Assembly: GCF_003946095.1 (NCBI RefSeq)
Contig: NZ_RHOD01000007.1
Location: 50,415-114,414, forward strand
Source of the DNA: Levilactobacillus lindianensis
Lineage (GTDB): Bacteria > Bacillota > Bacilli > Lactobacillales > Lactobacillaceae
Length of the DNA: 64,000 nt
Reading direction: 5' to 3'
Under the pieces are notes generated by a model. The model saw only the letters and a list, made by a program, of their open reading frames with translations. It did no database searches and was not told the DNA's origin. Below are positions 1 to 8,116 of this stretch, piece by piece (positions within the stretch are counted from its first letter, which is position 1; every line of letters starts with the position of its first letter). The translations under genes were made by a program, and so were the position numbers.

Positions 1-891
1 AATCCTAAAACGATGGTAATTAGTGCACTCGATCAGAATTACAGAGATCAGACACCTGTTACCGATCCCATCACCTTCACACTCAAGTTTATTGATGCTA
101 AGACCAACTCATCAATTCGTTCAGACGAATCCGTTAACTCTGGATTAGATGACAACATTGCTGGGCCAGTGAAGGACAATCCCCCATTTGGCACGACACT
201 TAGAACGAAGCTTCAACAAGCTAGGGGCATTGCCATCCCCGGATACACTTTCAAAGCCACACTCCCGGCAGATCCTGATCAGCCAAATACCTTTGTTTAT
301 ACCTATGATAAGAACCCAGATACTTCTTCCAGTAGCAGTTCTAGCAACACCACATCTACTATGCCAAGCACGAGCACTTCATCGTCAGAAAGTACGTCTA
401 GCACCAAACCCACCCCGGCAGTTCCCATAACTAGAATCGCTGTCTATGCCACCAAGAAGATTGGCCTCTACAACAGTCCCAACTTCTCTAAGGCTACGCG
501 TAAGTTCTGGTATGCCAAGCAGGTTCGGACTAAACGACCGCAATTTGTGGTAATCGGTTACGCTCGGAACAAGGCGGGAATCCTTCGCTATAAGGTTCGA
601 GACGCCAATCGAAAATCCAAGACCTTTAAGCAACGGGGCTATATCACCACCAATACCGCCGATGTCTCTAACACCTACTACCTTAAAAATCCTAAGACTG
701 TCCGTATCATCGGCGCCAAGGGAGTCAATGCTTACACCCACATCAATTTAAATGGCAAGGTCCGCCGGCATTTCAAGCACGGGTCAGTCCTCAAAGTTAA
801 GGCGCTCAAGACTTACCACTTAACGACGCGCCTCCTGTTGACCAATGGCCAGTATGTGACGGCTAACAAGACCCTCGTCCAGAAAAAATGA
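1..891 (+). CDS. Surface protein, C-terminal part, DUF5776 domain (5' end outside window)
   Basis: The frame is open to the left edge, so only the C-terminal ~296 residues are seen. The visible order is a MucBP-like beta domain ending in FVYTYDKNP, a Ser/Thr-rich linker of about 45 residues (runs of S, T, P), then a basic ~150-residue C-terminal module from ITRIAVYATKKIGLYN to the end. That module matches the lactobacillar DUF5776 type and closely resembles the C terminus of the protein encoded at 54213-56054 (shared KTFKQRGYITT-like and YHLTTRLLLTNG-like segments). There is no LPxTG motif or membrane tail, so wall attachment presumably uses the basic domain; that role is inferred. A strong terminator follows directly. 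Confidence 0.8.
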   Translation, partial: NPKTMVISALDQNYRDQTPVTDPITFTLKFIDAKTNSSIRSDESVNSGLDDNIAGPVKDNPPFGTTLRTKLQQARGIAIPGYTFKATLPADPDQPNTFVYTYDKNPDTSSSSSSSNTTSTMPSTSTSSSESTSSTKPTPAVPITRIAVYATKKIGLYNSPNFSKATRKFWYAKQVRTKRPQFVVIGYARNKAGILRYKVRDANRKSKTFKQRGYITTNTADVSNTYYLKNPKTVRIIGAKGVNAYTHINLNGKVRRHFKHGSVLKVKALKTYHLTTRLLLTNGQYVTANKTLVQKK

Positions 892-898
892 ATCAAAC

Positions 899-942
899 AA
901 AAGCCAGTGGAATCGCTCAAATAGCGGTTTCGCTGGCTTTCA
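899..942 (+). terminator. Intrinsic terminator after the surface protein gene
   Basis: A GC-rich hairpin with arms AAAGCCAG..AATCGCT and AGCGGTTTCGCTGGCTTT lies 8 bases after the stop codon and ends in a short T run. Confidence 0.8.
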
Positions 943-1011
943 TTTGTCGTAAATTAACGAAGATATAAAGGTATCCCGCCTATTTCTCGGCATACTACTT
1001 AACCTTCACTT

Positions 1012-1896
1012 TCAATCCTGTGCCGCTAGCCACCGCGTCAACCGGTCCATATACGCCGCCGTCTCTTCGACGAAGGCCATGTGCCGGCTGTGGGCAAAGA
1101 GCGTCCATTCGGCATTGGGCAACTCATCCACCATGGTTTTGGCGATCAGCGGGGTACAGAGGTCGTTGACCCCACTGGTTACCAGCGTGGGTGTCGTGAC
1201 CTGCGCTAATTTGGCGGTATAGTCATATTGCCCCAAGGTTCCCGTCGGACAGTACTCATTAGGGCCCCAGGCGGTCGTATAAGCCACGGTTCCGCTTCGT
1301 TTGGGTCGACGGAGGTATTCGGGCGAATCGGCCGTGACGGGCCCCGCAGCGTGGTTCAGCATGAAGCGCTGATTGGCTGCCAGGTAGGCCGGTGTGGTGA
1401 AATCCCCACTGGCCTCCGCCTGGGCAATCGCCGCTTGGTCCGCCGCCGACATGAACCCAATCAGTCGGTGCTGTTCCTGTTGCCACAGCTTGGCTGAAGA
1501 CAGCGTGCTGGCCAGAATCAGGCTCTGAATCCCTCGGGGCTGGTGATCACAGAGGTAAATGATCGCCAACATGCCGCCCCAGGATTGACCCAACAAATGG
1601 ACCCATTCGAGTCCTAGATACTCGCGCAGGGCCTTGAGTTCAGCGACCCAGGTTTCCGCCCGCCAGAGACTGGGATCGTCCGGCATGGATGACCGCCCAC
1701 AACCCAGCTGATCGTACATGACGATCGGCCGACCGGCGGTCTGAGCTAGTTGGTCGAAGGCCTCGAAGTAGTTGTGAGTCGACCCAGGACCGCCGTGTAG
1801 TAGAAGTAACGGCGTCTGTCCCTCGTCTAGATCCCCGACGATCCGGTAATAAGTTCGATAGTTGTGAAATGGCATAAAGCCTTCTTGAATAGTCAT
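1012..1896 (-). CDS. pepI: Proline iminopeptidase (alpha/beta hydrolase)
   Basis: A cytoplasmic serine peptidase (294 aa, the usual length for the family) that removes N-terminal proline from peptides during casein or peptide use. An HGGPGS oxyanion segment is at residues 34-39. The nucleophile elbow GQSWGG places Ser105, and the likely triad partners are Asp245 (VNDLCTP) and His272 (SRHMAF). The tryptophan-rich cap domain lies between residues 135 and 215. Upstream, the duplicated 3' end of the 175-aa membrane gene (1909-1985) ends 32 bases before the start, suggesting that pepI once followed that gene in one operon before the esterase-MFS segment separated them. A TATAAT at 1920-1925 on the minus strand may now serve as a -10. 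Confidence 0.88.
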   Translation of the reverse strand: MTIQEGFMPFHNYRTYYRIVGDLDEGQTPLLLLHGGPGSTHNYFEAFDQLAQTAGRPIVMYDQLGCGRSSMPDDPSLWRAETWVAELKALREYLGLEWVHLLGQSWGGMLAIIYLCDHQPRGIQSLILASTLSSAKLWQQEQHRLIGFMSAADQAAIAQAEASGDFTTPAYLAANQRFMLNHAAGPVTADSPEYLRRPKRSGTVAYTTAWGPNEYCPTGTLGQYDYTAKLAQVTTPTLVTSGVNDLCTPLIAKTMVDELPNAEWTLFAHSRHMAFVEETAAYMDRLTRWLAAQD

Positions 1897-1908
1897 TGAC
1901 GGTACCTC

Positions 1909-1985
1909 ACTTTGCGCCTATTATACCGCTAATCTTCGTCGCTATCTGCCGACTTTCGATCGGGAAAGAGCTTAAACACCGCGAC
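1909..1985 (-). pseudogene. Duplicated 3' fragment of the DUF1097-like membrane gene
   Basis: About 75 bp here repeat positions 4891-4965. The 58 bases 1926-1983 differ from their partner at only two positions. On the minus strand the copy encodes AVFKLFPDRKSADSDED plus a stop (TAG instead of TAA), the exact C terminus of the protein at 4910-5437. The fragment has no start of its own and marks one edge of the esterase-MFS segment. Confidence 0.85.
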
Positions 1986-2001
1986 CACAATAAAGTTCCA
2001 C

Positions 2002-2032
2002 TTGACTGTGACGTTGCGGTACAGTTTATAAT
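2002..2032 (+). promoter_or_regulatory. MerR-type promoter (19-bp spacer) for esterase and MFS
   Basis: TTGACT (2002-2007) and TATAAT (2027-2032) are separated by 19 bp, the lengthened spacer typical of MerR-family-activated promoters. The spacer carries a dyad, ACTGTGAC-N5-GGTACAGT, with perfect outer arms. The same arms recur at 39890-39914. No merR gene lies beside it, so the activator is probably encoded elsewhere. Confidence 0.75.
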
Positions 2033-2080
2033 GCAAACATACCGACGGGCGATATTCAAACATGGAAGAAGGAATTTAAG

Positions 2081-3508
2081 ATGTCCCATTCAAATAAAAA
2101 ATTTAGCAATGTTCAAGAATGGCTTGGCGTTCCTTATGGGACTGCTAGCCGGTTCCAAAAGGCACAAATTGTTCCGTTTGAACCCAACCAAGACTACAGC
2201 CAAAGTGGGCCAGCATCCGTTCAATTTACGGATCCAGCTTTTTTAACTGCCGACAAAGGTGAAAGTGAAGATTGCCTGAATCTGAATATCTGGGCACCAG
2301 ATAACGTCCAAGAAAAGCTCCCCGTTGTGGTTTATATCCACGGTGGTGGTTGGACTTATGGGGCTAATTCCCAAGACACGTCAGACTTATCCGGTTTGGT
2401 CGCCAGTGGCAAAGTCATCGGGGTTTCCATCAACTATCGTCTAGGCGCACTGGGTTGGCTAGAACTCTCCCAATACGGCGGAAAATTCAAAGATGCCAGC
2501 AACTTAGGCTTGCAAGATATGATCCTAGCCTTGAAGTGGATTCAACAATACATTGGCGTATTCGGTGGTGACGCCAACCAAGTGACACTTACCGGTCACA
2601 GTGCCGGTTCATTTTCACTGTTAACGCTCTTAGCCGTACCCGAAGCTGAGGGCTTATATCACAAGTTGGCCGCATTTTCTGGTTACGCCGCCCGTTATAT
2701 TCCAGCTTGGTGGGCCGAAGAATTAGCAGATAAAGTTTTAAAGACATTGGACTTAACCTCACCAGACCAGCTATTGACGATTGACGCAAAATCATTAACG
2801 ACTGCCGTTAATCAAGTTCTACCAACTGACGTTTTGAAACGTGGGAATTTAAACACCCTTTCAATTGGGATTGTCGATGATGAATTTTTACCAAATGGCA
2901 TTCTAAAGGCTAACCCTGCCGATGTTATTAAGAGTGGCTCGCATAAGGATGTGGACCTAATCATCACGTCAACCACGGCCGAAGCAAGCTGGTATGCCGC
3001 TCATATTCCAGACAATGTTGATCCTAAAAACATCGAAGCCGTCATTGATGAAATGGTTTACGATTGCCACATTCCACGCAAACAAGCCGAAGCCATCGCA
3101 TTACATTGTGGTGCCGGCAAGGACTCACCCCTTACCGTCAGAACGCGTTTCTTTACCGATTACAACTTCACCTTACCAGCTATCCGGGAAGCCCGCGATC
3201 ATGCCCAAGCCGGTGGTCGAGTTTATCAGTTAAGTGTTGGCCCCGCCGAAGGTTCTCCTGCTTATCATGGCACCGATATGTATGGAATTGTCGGCCAAAC
3301 TGCCCCTGAGGCGAGTCAAGAACAACGCGATCGTGATCACTTTATTAGCCAGACCTTGCTGAACTTCGCAACCGATCAGTATGAAAAACTATGGTCACCA
3401 GTGAAGGCCGACCAATTAGTTATCAAAGATATTGGTCAACGACCTTATAACGGTGTTGAACATGCCAAGACTGTACTACAACTATTTAACGGCATCCCTC
3501 GTCCATAA
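2081..3508 (+). CDS. Type-B carboxylesterase
   Basis: Hydrolyses carboxylic esters; a PnbA-like alpha/beta hydrolase of 475 aa, close to the family norm. The type-B signature EDCLNLNIW is at residues 63-71, the oxyanion hole HGGGWTYG at 87-94, the nucleophile Ser174 in TGHSAGS, and the probable Glu301 and His396 complete the triad (AYHGTDMYG). No signal peptide is visible, so it acts in the cytoplasm. The ATG follows AAGGAA at proper distance. The MerR-type promoter lies 50 bases upstream and the MFS transporter gene 72 bases downstream, suggesting co-induced detoxification of an ester-type compound; the substrate is unknown. Confidence 0.88.
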   Translation: MSHSNKKFSNVQEWLGVPYGTASRFQKAQIVPFEPNQDYSQSGPASVQFTDPAFLTADKGESEDCLNLNIWAPDNVQEKLPVVVYIHGGGWTYGANSQDTSDLSGLVASGKVIGVSINYRLGALGWLELSQYGGKFKDASNLGLQDMILALKWIQQYIGVFGGDANQVTLTGHSAGSFSLLTLLAVPEAEGLYHKLAAFSGYAARYIPAWWAEELADKVLKTLDLTSPDQLLTIDAKSLTTAVNQVLPTDVLKRGNLNTLSIGIVDDEFLPNGILKANPADVIKSGSHKDVDLIITSTTAEASWYAAHIPDNVDPKNIEAVIDEMVYDCHIPRKQAEAIALHCGAGKDSPLTVRTRFFTDYNFTLPAIREARDHAQAGGRVYQLSVGPAEGSPAYHGTDMYGIVGQTAPEASQEQRDRDHFISQTLLNFATDQYEKLWSPVKADQLVIKDIGQRPYNGVEHAKTVLQLFNGIPRP

Positions 3509-3517
3509 TTACTATTT

Positions 3518-3543
3518 AAAAGGCGGTGATAATCGCCTTTTTA
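3518..3543 (+). terminator. Terminator-like hairpin between esterase and MFS gene
   Basis: AAAAGGCG and CGCCTTTTT flank an 8-base loop just after the esterase stop. It is short, so partial read-through into the MFS gene is plausible. Confidence 0.65.
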
Positions 3544-3580
3544 TTTGGCAAAAAAAGCCGACACAAGAGAGGATTTAATT

Positions 3581-4747
3581 TTGACAAAGAAATTTTCATT
3601 TTTTTCAAAAGATATTGTTTGCGTCATGTTGGCAACCTTCTTTTACCAATTCAGTATTCAGGCAATTAACCCGCTAATGAACGGCTACGCTCGTCATTTA
3701 GGAATTACTAGTGCTTTTGCCGGCGTCATTGTCGGTACTATGAGTATTACGTCAATGTTATTAAGACCTTTTGCGGGCAACTTAACCGATCGGATTTCTA
3801 AATATCGTTTAGCTCTAATCGGTGGTAGTTTGTGTGCGATTAGTGATTTTGGCTACTTGTTCGCTGTCAATGCCACTTGGCTATTAATTTTTAGAATCGT
3901 CAATGGCATAGGCCTCGTCCTATGTACCGTTTGTCTAGCAACTTGGATGGCCTTCTTAGTCCCCCGACAACATCTTGGTGCCGCGATGGGATATTACGGT
4001 TTATTGAATGCTCTGGCAATGGCGATTGCACCGGCTCTAGCAATCAGTATCTACCAACTGTTAGGCTATAAATTCATTATCATTCTGGCAGCCCTGAGCG
4101 CTGTAACTATGGTCGTTGTCATCCAATTAATCGAAAACCGTGCAGAATCTTCAATTGACTTAAAAGACCAACACTTTAAGATTATTCAACGCGATGCCTT
4201 ACCCGTCGCCATCATTTTTTCACTTCTGTCGATCCCCTACTTCGTTACCCAGGCCGACATTGTCATGTACGTTCAAGAACGACATTTAAAGATTACCGTC
4301 AGTCTGTTCTTTCTCTGTTACTCACTTGTGTTGATCATAATTCGAATACTATTAAAGAATTACTTTGATACGATTTCATTTGGTATCTGGTTTTCTATCT
4401 GCATTATTGCCACAATGGGCTACATCATCCTACTCACCATCATGCAAAACAACTTGGAAATGATCTTAGCAGCTGGTCTAATGGCCGTTGGCTTTGGCGT
4501 GATGGTTTCCGTTTCCCAATCAACTGCCCTCTTGCTAGCGCCCATGAAAGAACAGGGGCTTGCGAACGCGACTTACTATTTGGGAAGTGATATTGGTATG
4601 TCACTGGGACCTATCATTGGCGGTATCTTGCCAACAGTTTTCCCACTCAGATTCTTTTACCCAATGATGTTGGTGATCGTGCCTTTAACGGCCATCCTGT
4701 ATTTAAGTAATCGGCATCAACTCAACTCCGCAGTTCAGTATAATTAA
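3581..4747 (+). CDS. MFS transporter (drug/proton antiporter type)
   Basis: A twelve-segment major facilitator protein. The frame opens at a TTG at 3545, but the TTG at 3581 is preferred because AGAGAGGA sits about 8 bases before it, and it gives MTKKFSFF... and about 388 aa, normal for the family. The segment after the second helix, RPFAGNLTDRISKYR, is the conserved MFS A-like loop. It follows the esterase on the same strand and ends before a bidirectional terminator. The pairing with a MerR-type promoter fits an inducible efflux pump; the substrate cannot be told from the sequence. Confidence 0.87.
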   Translation: MTKKFSFFSKDIVCVMLATFFYQFSIQAINPLMNGYARHLGITSAFAGVIVGTMSITSMLLRPFAGNLTDRISKYRLALIGGSLCAISDFGYLFAVNATWLLIFRIVNGIGLVLCTVCLATWMAFLVPRQHLGAAMGYYGLLNALAMAIAPALAISIYQLLGYKFIIILAALSAVTMVVVIQLIENRAESSIDLKDQHFKIIQRDALPVAIIFSLLSIPYFVTQADIVMYVQERHLKITVSLFFLCYSLVLIIIRILLKNYFDTISFGIWFSICIIATMGYIILLTIMQNNLEMILAAGLMAVGFGVMVSVSQSTALLLAPMKEQGLANATYYLGSDIGMSLGPIIGGILPTVFPLRFFYPMMLVIVPLTAILYLSNRHQLNSAVQYN

Positions 4748-4815
4748 GACCAGCAAGCGTGCGGCAGAAGGCGAAGCGCTGGCTATATAAGGTTAGAAAT
4801 GCAGCCTCACTAAAC

Positions 4816-4872
4816 ACAAGAACCCTGTCCACAAACCGGATTATGTCGCCGGCTGTGGGCAGGGTTCTTGAT
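4816..4872. terminator. Terminator between convergent genes
   Basis: A long stem (CAAGAACCCTGTCCACA with TGTGGGCAGGGTTCTTG, one bulge) lies between the MFS gene on plus and the membrane gene on minus, and can serve the MFS gene. Confidence 0.75.
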
Positions 4873-4909
4873 TATTCAAAATGACCAACTACTTTGCGCT
4901 CAAACGCCG

Positions 4910-5437
4910 TTAATCTTCGTCGCTATCTGCCGACTTTCGATCGGGAAAGAGCTTGAACACCGCGCGATAGAAGTAATCAGAGGCGTAACCAATGACGAAG
5001 ATGCCAAGGATCATCGACCCATACAGTTGTCCTACGAAGAGACCCCAGTGATGAACCGGAACGTTGGTGATGATAAGCATCGTGGTTCCCCAAGCGATCA
5101 GCCAGGCCGGCACCAGGGTGAATTTCATGATAGTTCCCTGCAGTAACAAGACGATCGTGGTCAAGATGCCAAACATGATGGCACTGGGCCACATCTGCCC
5201 GAGAAAGGGAATCTGCATGAGCCGATAGGTCATCAACCCAAAGCCAATTCCCAAGGCAAAACTCAACAGAATATTCCAGACCTTATCCTTCGGGAACCCG
5301 GCCCCAAAGAAATACGAGACCGCGATGAAGGCTGCCGATCCCATCCACAGTGAGAAACCACTCATGATCAGGCTATAAACCAGAGTGAAGAGGCCGACCC
5401 CGATGGCATCGACCCAGAGCATTTTACTAATTTTCAA
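4910..5437 (-). CDS. DUF1097-like integral membrane protein
   Basis: A 175-aa protein with about five hydrophobic segments and an acidic C terminus (SADSDED). The pattern of short helices with a conserved SYFFGAGFPKD loop resembles the DUF1097 family, whose function is not established. The ATG follows AAAGGAGAAT at good spacing. Its last 18 codons are duplicated at 1909-1985 directly in front of pepI, so an ancestral DUF1097-pepI operon seems likely. The family assignment is by memory of its pattern and is moderately sure. Confidence 0.65.
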   Translation of the reverse strand: MKISKMLWVDAIGVGLFTLVYSLIMSGFSLWMGSAAFIAVSYFFGAGFPKDKVWNILLSFALGIGFGLMTYRLMQIPFLGQMWPSAIMFGILTTIVLLLQGTIMKFTLVPAWLIAWGTTMLIITNVPVHHWGLFVGQLYGSMILGIFVIGYASDYFYRAVFKLFPDRKSADSDED

Positions 5438-5646
5438 GATGATTCTCCTTTACTTTAATCACTTGTCCGCAGAAATAGTGTCTAATTAGGATAGTTTACG
5501 GGATGGGGCCGTTACGTGCAAGAGAAACCTCACTAACCGGGACAAATCAACCGCATCACTACTACAGAAAGCCCTTTCACCATCAAATCATTTGTGCTAA
5601 CATTCACATGTAGGCACTAACCCTCGTCAGTTAAGGAGGTTCCAGC

Positions 5647-6663
5647 ATGAAATCTGTTTATGTTACGGGTCCTGGTAAAGTCGCTTGGAAAACCATCGAC
5701 GCCCCGCAAGTGGGCCCAAATGATGTGTTGTTGCAGATGAAAGCTTGTGGTATCTGTGGGTCGGATGCGATGTACACCCGTATTGGCGGGATTCCACCCC
5801 GTCAGGGCGCCACACCGCTAGGCCACGAACCCGCCGCAGAAGTTAGCCAGATTGGGGCCAACGTCAAAGGCATCGCGGTCGGCGATCACGTGGTTATCGA
5901 TACTCTGAAATTCACAGATGGGCTGTTAGGCAGTGGTGGTGCTCAGGGAGGGCTCTCCGACTTCGTCCTAGTCAAGGACTTCCAGCCGGGACACCAACTT
6001 CGGGTCATCCCCAAGGACATTCCGTGGCAAGTAGCCGCATTAAATGAACCCATGGCCGTCGCGGCTCACGCCGTTAATCAAACGCAGCCTAAACCAGGTG
6101 ACAAAGTTGTCGTCTTCGGTGCTGGTCCAATTGGCTTAGGGGCCCTCCTCAGCTACAAGCGAAAGGGCGTTGCTAGTGTCGTTGTGGTGGACATCATCCA
6201 GTCTCGTTTAGATAAAGCCCTAGAAATTGGCGCTGATGCCGTCATTAATTCTGCCAAGGAAAGCGTCGGCGAACGGTTAGTGGCCCTGCAAGGTAACGGT
6301 GCCAGTGGTTTCATGCGGGGTGTCCATCCCGCAACTGACATCTATCTGGATGCCGCCGGCGCTGCGCCAGTCTTCCAAACCGTACTCGACATCGCCAAGC
6401 ACGGGGCCACGCTGGGTGTGGTAGCCGTCTACACTAAACCGGTGGAATTGAATTTCGCCAACGTTCTGACCTCGGAACTCCATGTGGTCTGGTCCATGGG
6501 CTACCCGACGGAAATCTTCGAAGTCACCGATGACATCATCGATCACCCCGACAAATACGCCAAAATTATCAGTAATACCTTCCCGTTCGACCAGGCCCTC
6601 GATGCCTTAAAGATGGCGCGAACCCCTGGTGCCGCGGACAAGGTAGTCGTCACCTTTGATTAA
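5647..6663 (+). CDS. Zinc-dependent medium-chain alcohol/polyol dehydrogenase
   Basis: Cytoplasmic NAD(P)-linked oxidoreductase of 338 aa. The catalytic zinc ligands are visible as CGICGSD (Cys37) and GHEP (His60, Glu61). The Rossmann motif GAGPIGLG (158-165) and Asp182 at the end of the next strand (VVVVDI) suggest NAD. The loop that holds four structural-zinc cysteines in classical members (about residues 90-110) contains none, so only the catalytic zinc site is present. The start follows AAGGAGG. Just upstream, an imperfect GTGC..GCAC dyad at 5594-5617 could be an operator. Substrate class (sorbitol, threonine or secondary alcohol) is undecided. Confidence 0.85.
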   Translation: MKSVYVTGPGKVAWKTIDAPQVGPNDVLLQMKACGICGSDAMYTRIGGIPPRQGATPLGHEPAAEVSQIGANVKGIAVGDHVVIDTLKFTDGLLGSGGAQGGLSDFVLVKDFQPGHQLRVIPKDIPWQVAALNEPMAVAAHAVNQTQPKPGDKVVVFGAGPIGLGALLSYKRKGVASVVVVDIIQSRLDKALEIGADAVINSAKESVGERLVALQGNGASGFMRGVHPATDIYLDAAGAAPVFQTVLDIAKHGATLGVVAVYTKPVELNFANVLTSELHVVWSMGYPTEIFEVTDDIIDHPDKYAKIISNTFPFDQALDALKMARTPGAADKVVVTFD

Positions 6664-6675
6664 TTAACATCATTT

Positions 6676-6720
6676 AACGCCTTCTCAATTTGCTCGTTGC
6701 CGATCGGGAAGGCGTTTTTA
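6676..6720 (+). terminator. Terminator after the dehydrogenase gene
   Basis: AACGCCTTC pairs with GAAGGCGTT and is followed by TTTT, 12 bases after the stop. Confidence 0.75.
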
Positions 6721-6841
6721 TATTTTTTTGATTGTCGCCCTCCCTACTAATGCCGTCACGGCGCCCCTTGTCCCAACTTGCGAAAGGGCTTACTATTGAG
6801 ACAGGAGTATTTATCTTCAAAAGTCAGGGGAGGCTTTTCTA

Positions 6842-8023
6842 ATGTTTAAAACTGGAATCAAAGTGACCGCCATTGCGGCGTTGCTACTGGGAATCGGATT
6901 GTTCAGTCCAGTCACCGCTCACGCTCAATCGGATTACAAGATTACATCGACTCAGGACGTGACGCCGGAACCATACTATGTCGCACGCAACATCAGCTCA
7001 CACTATTCATGGGACAAGACCCACACCAAGCGATTAACCTTTCTAAATGAGTTTCAAAAAAACTACAGTGTCTATGTGACCCAGAAGGTTACCATGACCT
7101 ACAAAGGTAAAGCGACAGCCTACCTACATATTGCGAATAACTACGGCATGGATTACGGCTACGTCACCGCAAAAAGTATGCGCAAGGGATTCAATCCTAC
7201 CGACACCGACCTCCAACCTTACCAACCTGCCAAGGGTCCCCAATCTCCAGAAATCATGACCGTTAACCGCGTGTCTAAACAAGCCTTCAGCAAGGTTAGT
7301 TCACGACTAAACAAGATTACCTATTACCGTACGACGAAAAAAGTGAAACTTAACGCCGATTTTACGAGCTACATGAATGTCGGTTCTACAACCCTTTCAA
7401 CGACAATTCCCGCTGGAACTATCGTCGGTGGCTATCGAACGTCTAACGACCTAGCAATTGACACAGACGCTTTAAGCCAAAACTTTTTACGTTCAGGTTA
7501 TCGGCAAGGGCTGTGGGTCGCTGGTGGGGAACTGATCACCAGCCCCGCTAAAATTAAGGCATTCAAACAAATCAAACGCCCTGCTTATCTTCCCAAATAT
7601 GACAGCTTTGGTCTCTTGTACTCCGGCGGAATCAACGCTATTCGAAATCAGAAGGCCATTTTATCAAAACAGAGTGTTCAAATTACTTCCAACGGTTATG
7701 TAGAAATTCGACAGAACAATCCTCACGGACAGGCTACCGAATACAACTCGCAGCCACTAGCCTCGGTTAAAATCAAACGAACCAAAATCAAAGGCCACAC
7801 ACGTTATTTGTATTTGGCCAAATCCTTAAAGGGCTACAAAACCACCAAGGTTCGCTATCACGGCAAACGACAGTACCGCTTGGCTTTGGTTAACCAGCAA
7901 AAGACTTACGCCATCAAGGACCCCGGAACCGACGAATTCACCAGAACGACGTATTACGGCGGCCTAACATTCGGTGGTAAGACGTTCTACACTTCTTATG
8001 GAACGGTTTCGAACGCGAAATAA
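6842..8023 (+). CDS. Secreted protein of unknown function
   Basis: I do not recognise the family. The 393-aa product begins with a clear signal peptide (FKTGIKVTAIAALLLGIGLF, cleavage after AHA about residue 28). The mature part is rich in Tyr, Lys and Thr, with a basic beta-type C-terminal third (KIKRTKIKGHTRYLYLAKS) that resembles other lactobacillar exported proteins. There is no LPxTG motif and no membrane tail, so it should be released or loosely wall-bound. The start follows AGGGGAGG. It forms a single-gene unit with its own terminator, convergent with the bacteriocin gene. Confidence 0.8.
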   Translation: MFKTGIKVTAIAALLLGIGLFSPVTAHAQSDYKITSTQDVTPEPYYVARNISSHYSWDKTHTKRLTFLNEFQKNYSVYVTQKVTMTYKGKATAYLHIANNYGMDYGYVTAKSMRKGFNPTDTDLQPYQPAKGPQSPEIMTVNRVSKQAFSKVSSRLNKITYYRTTKKVKLNADFTSYMNVGSTTLSTTIPAGTIVGGYRTSNDLAIDTDALSQNFLRSGYRQGLWVAGGELITSPAKIKAFKQIKRPAYLPKYDSFGLLYSGGINAIRNQKAILSKQSVQITSNGYVEIRQNNPHGQATEYNSQPLASVKIKRTKIKGHTRYLYLAKSLKGYKTTKVRYHGKRQYRLALVNQQKTYAIKDPGTDEFTRTTYYGGLTFGGKTFYTSYGTVSNAK

Positions 8024-8050
8024 ACTGCAAGTTTGATTATTCAGTTACAT

Positions 8051-8090
8051 AAAAGAGGAGTGGATAAATAACATTATCCACTCCTCTTTT
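8051..8090. terminator. Bidirectional terminator
   Basis: A perfect 17-bp stem, AAAAGAGGAGTGGATAA with its complement and a 6-base loop, lies between convergent genes. It ends both the secreted protein gene and the helveticin transcript. Confidence 0.92.
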
Positions 8091-8116
8091 ATCTTACACT
8101 CACCAAATTAAAACCA

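Noticed and set aside
1896..2246. 116-codon plus-strand frame between pepI and the esterase
   Set aside because: It runs over the duplicated gene fragment, the MerR-type promoter and the start of the esterase in a different frame, without an RBS.
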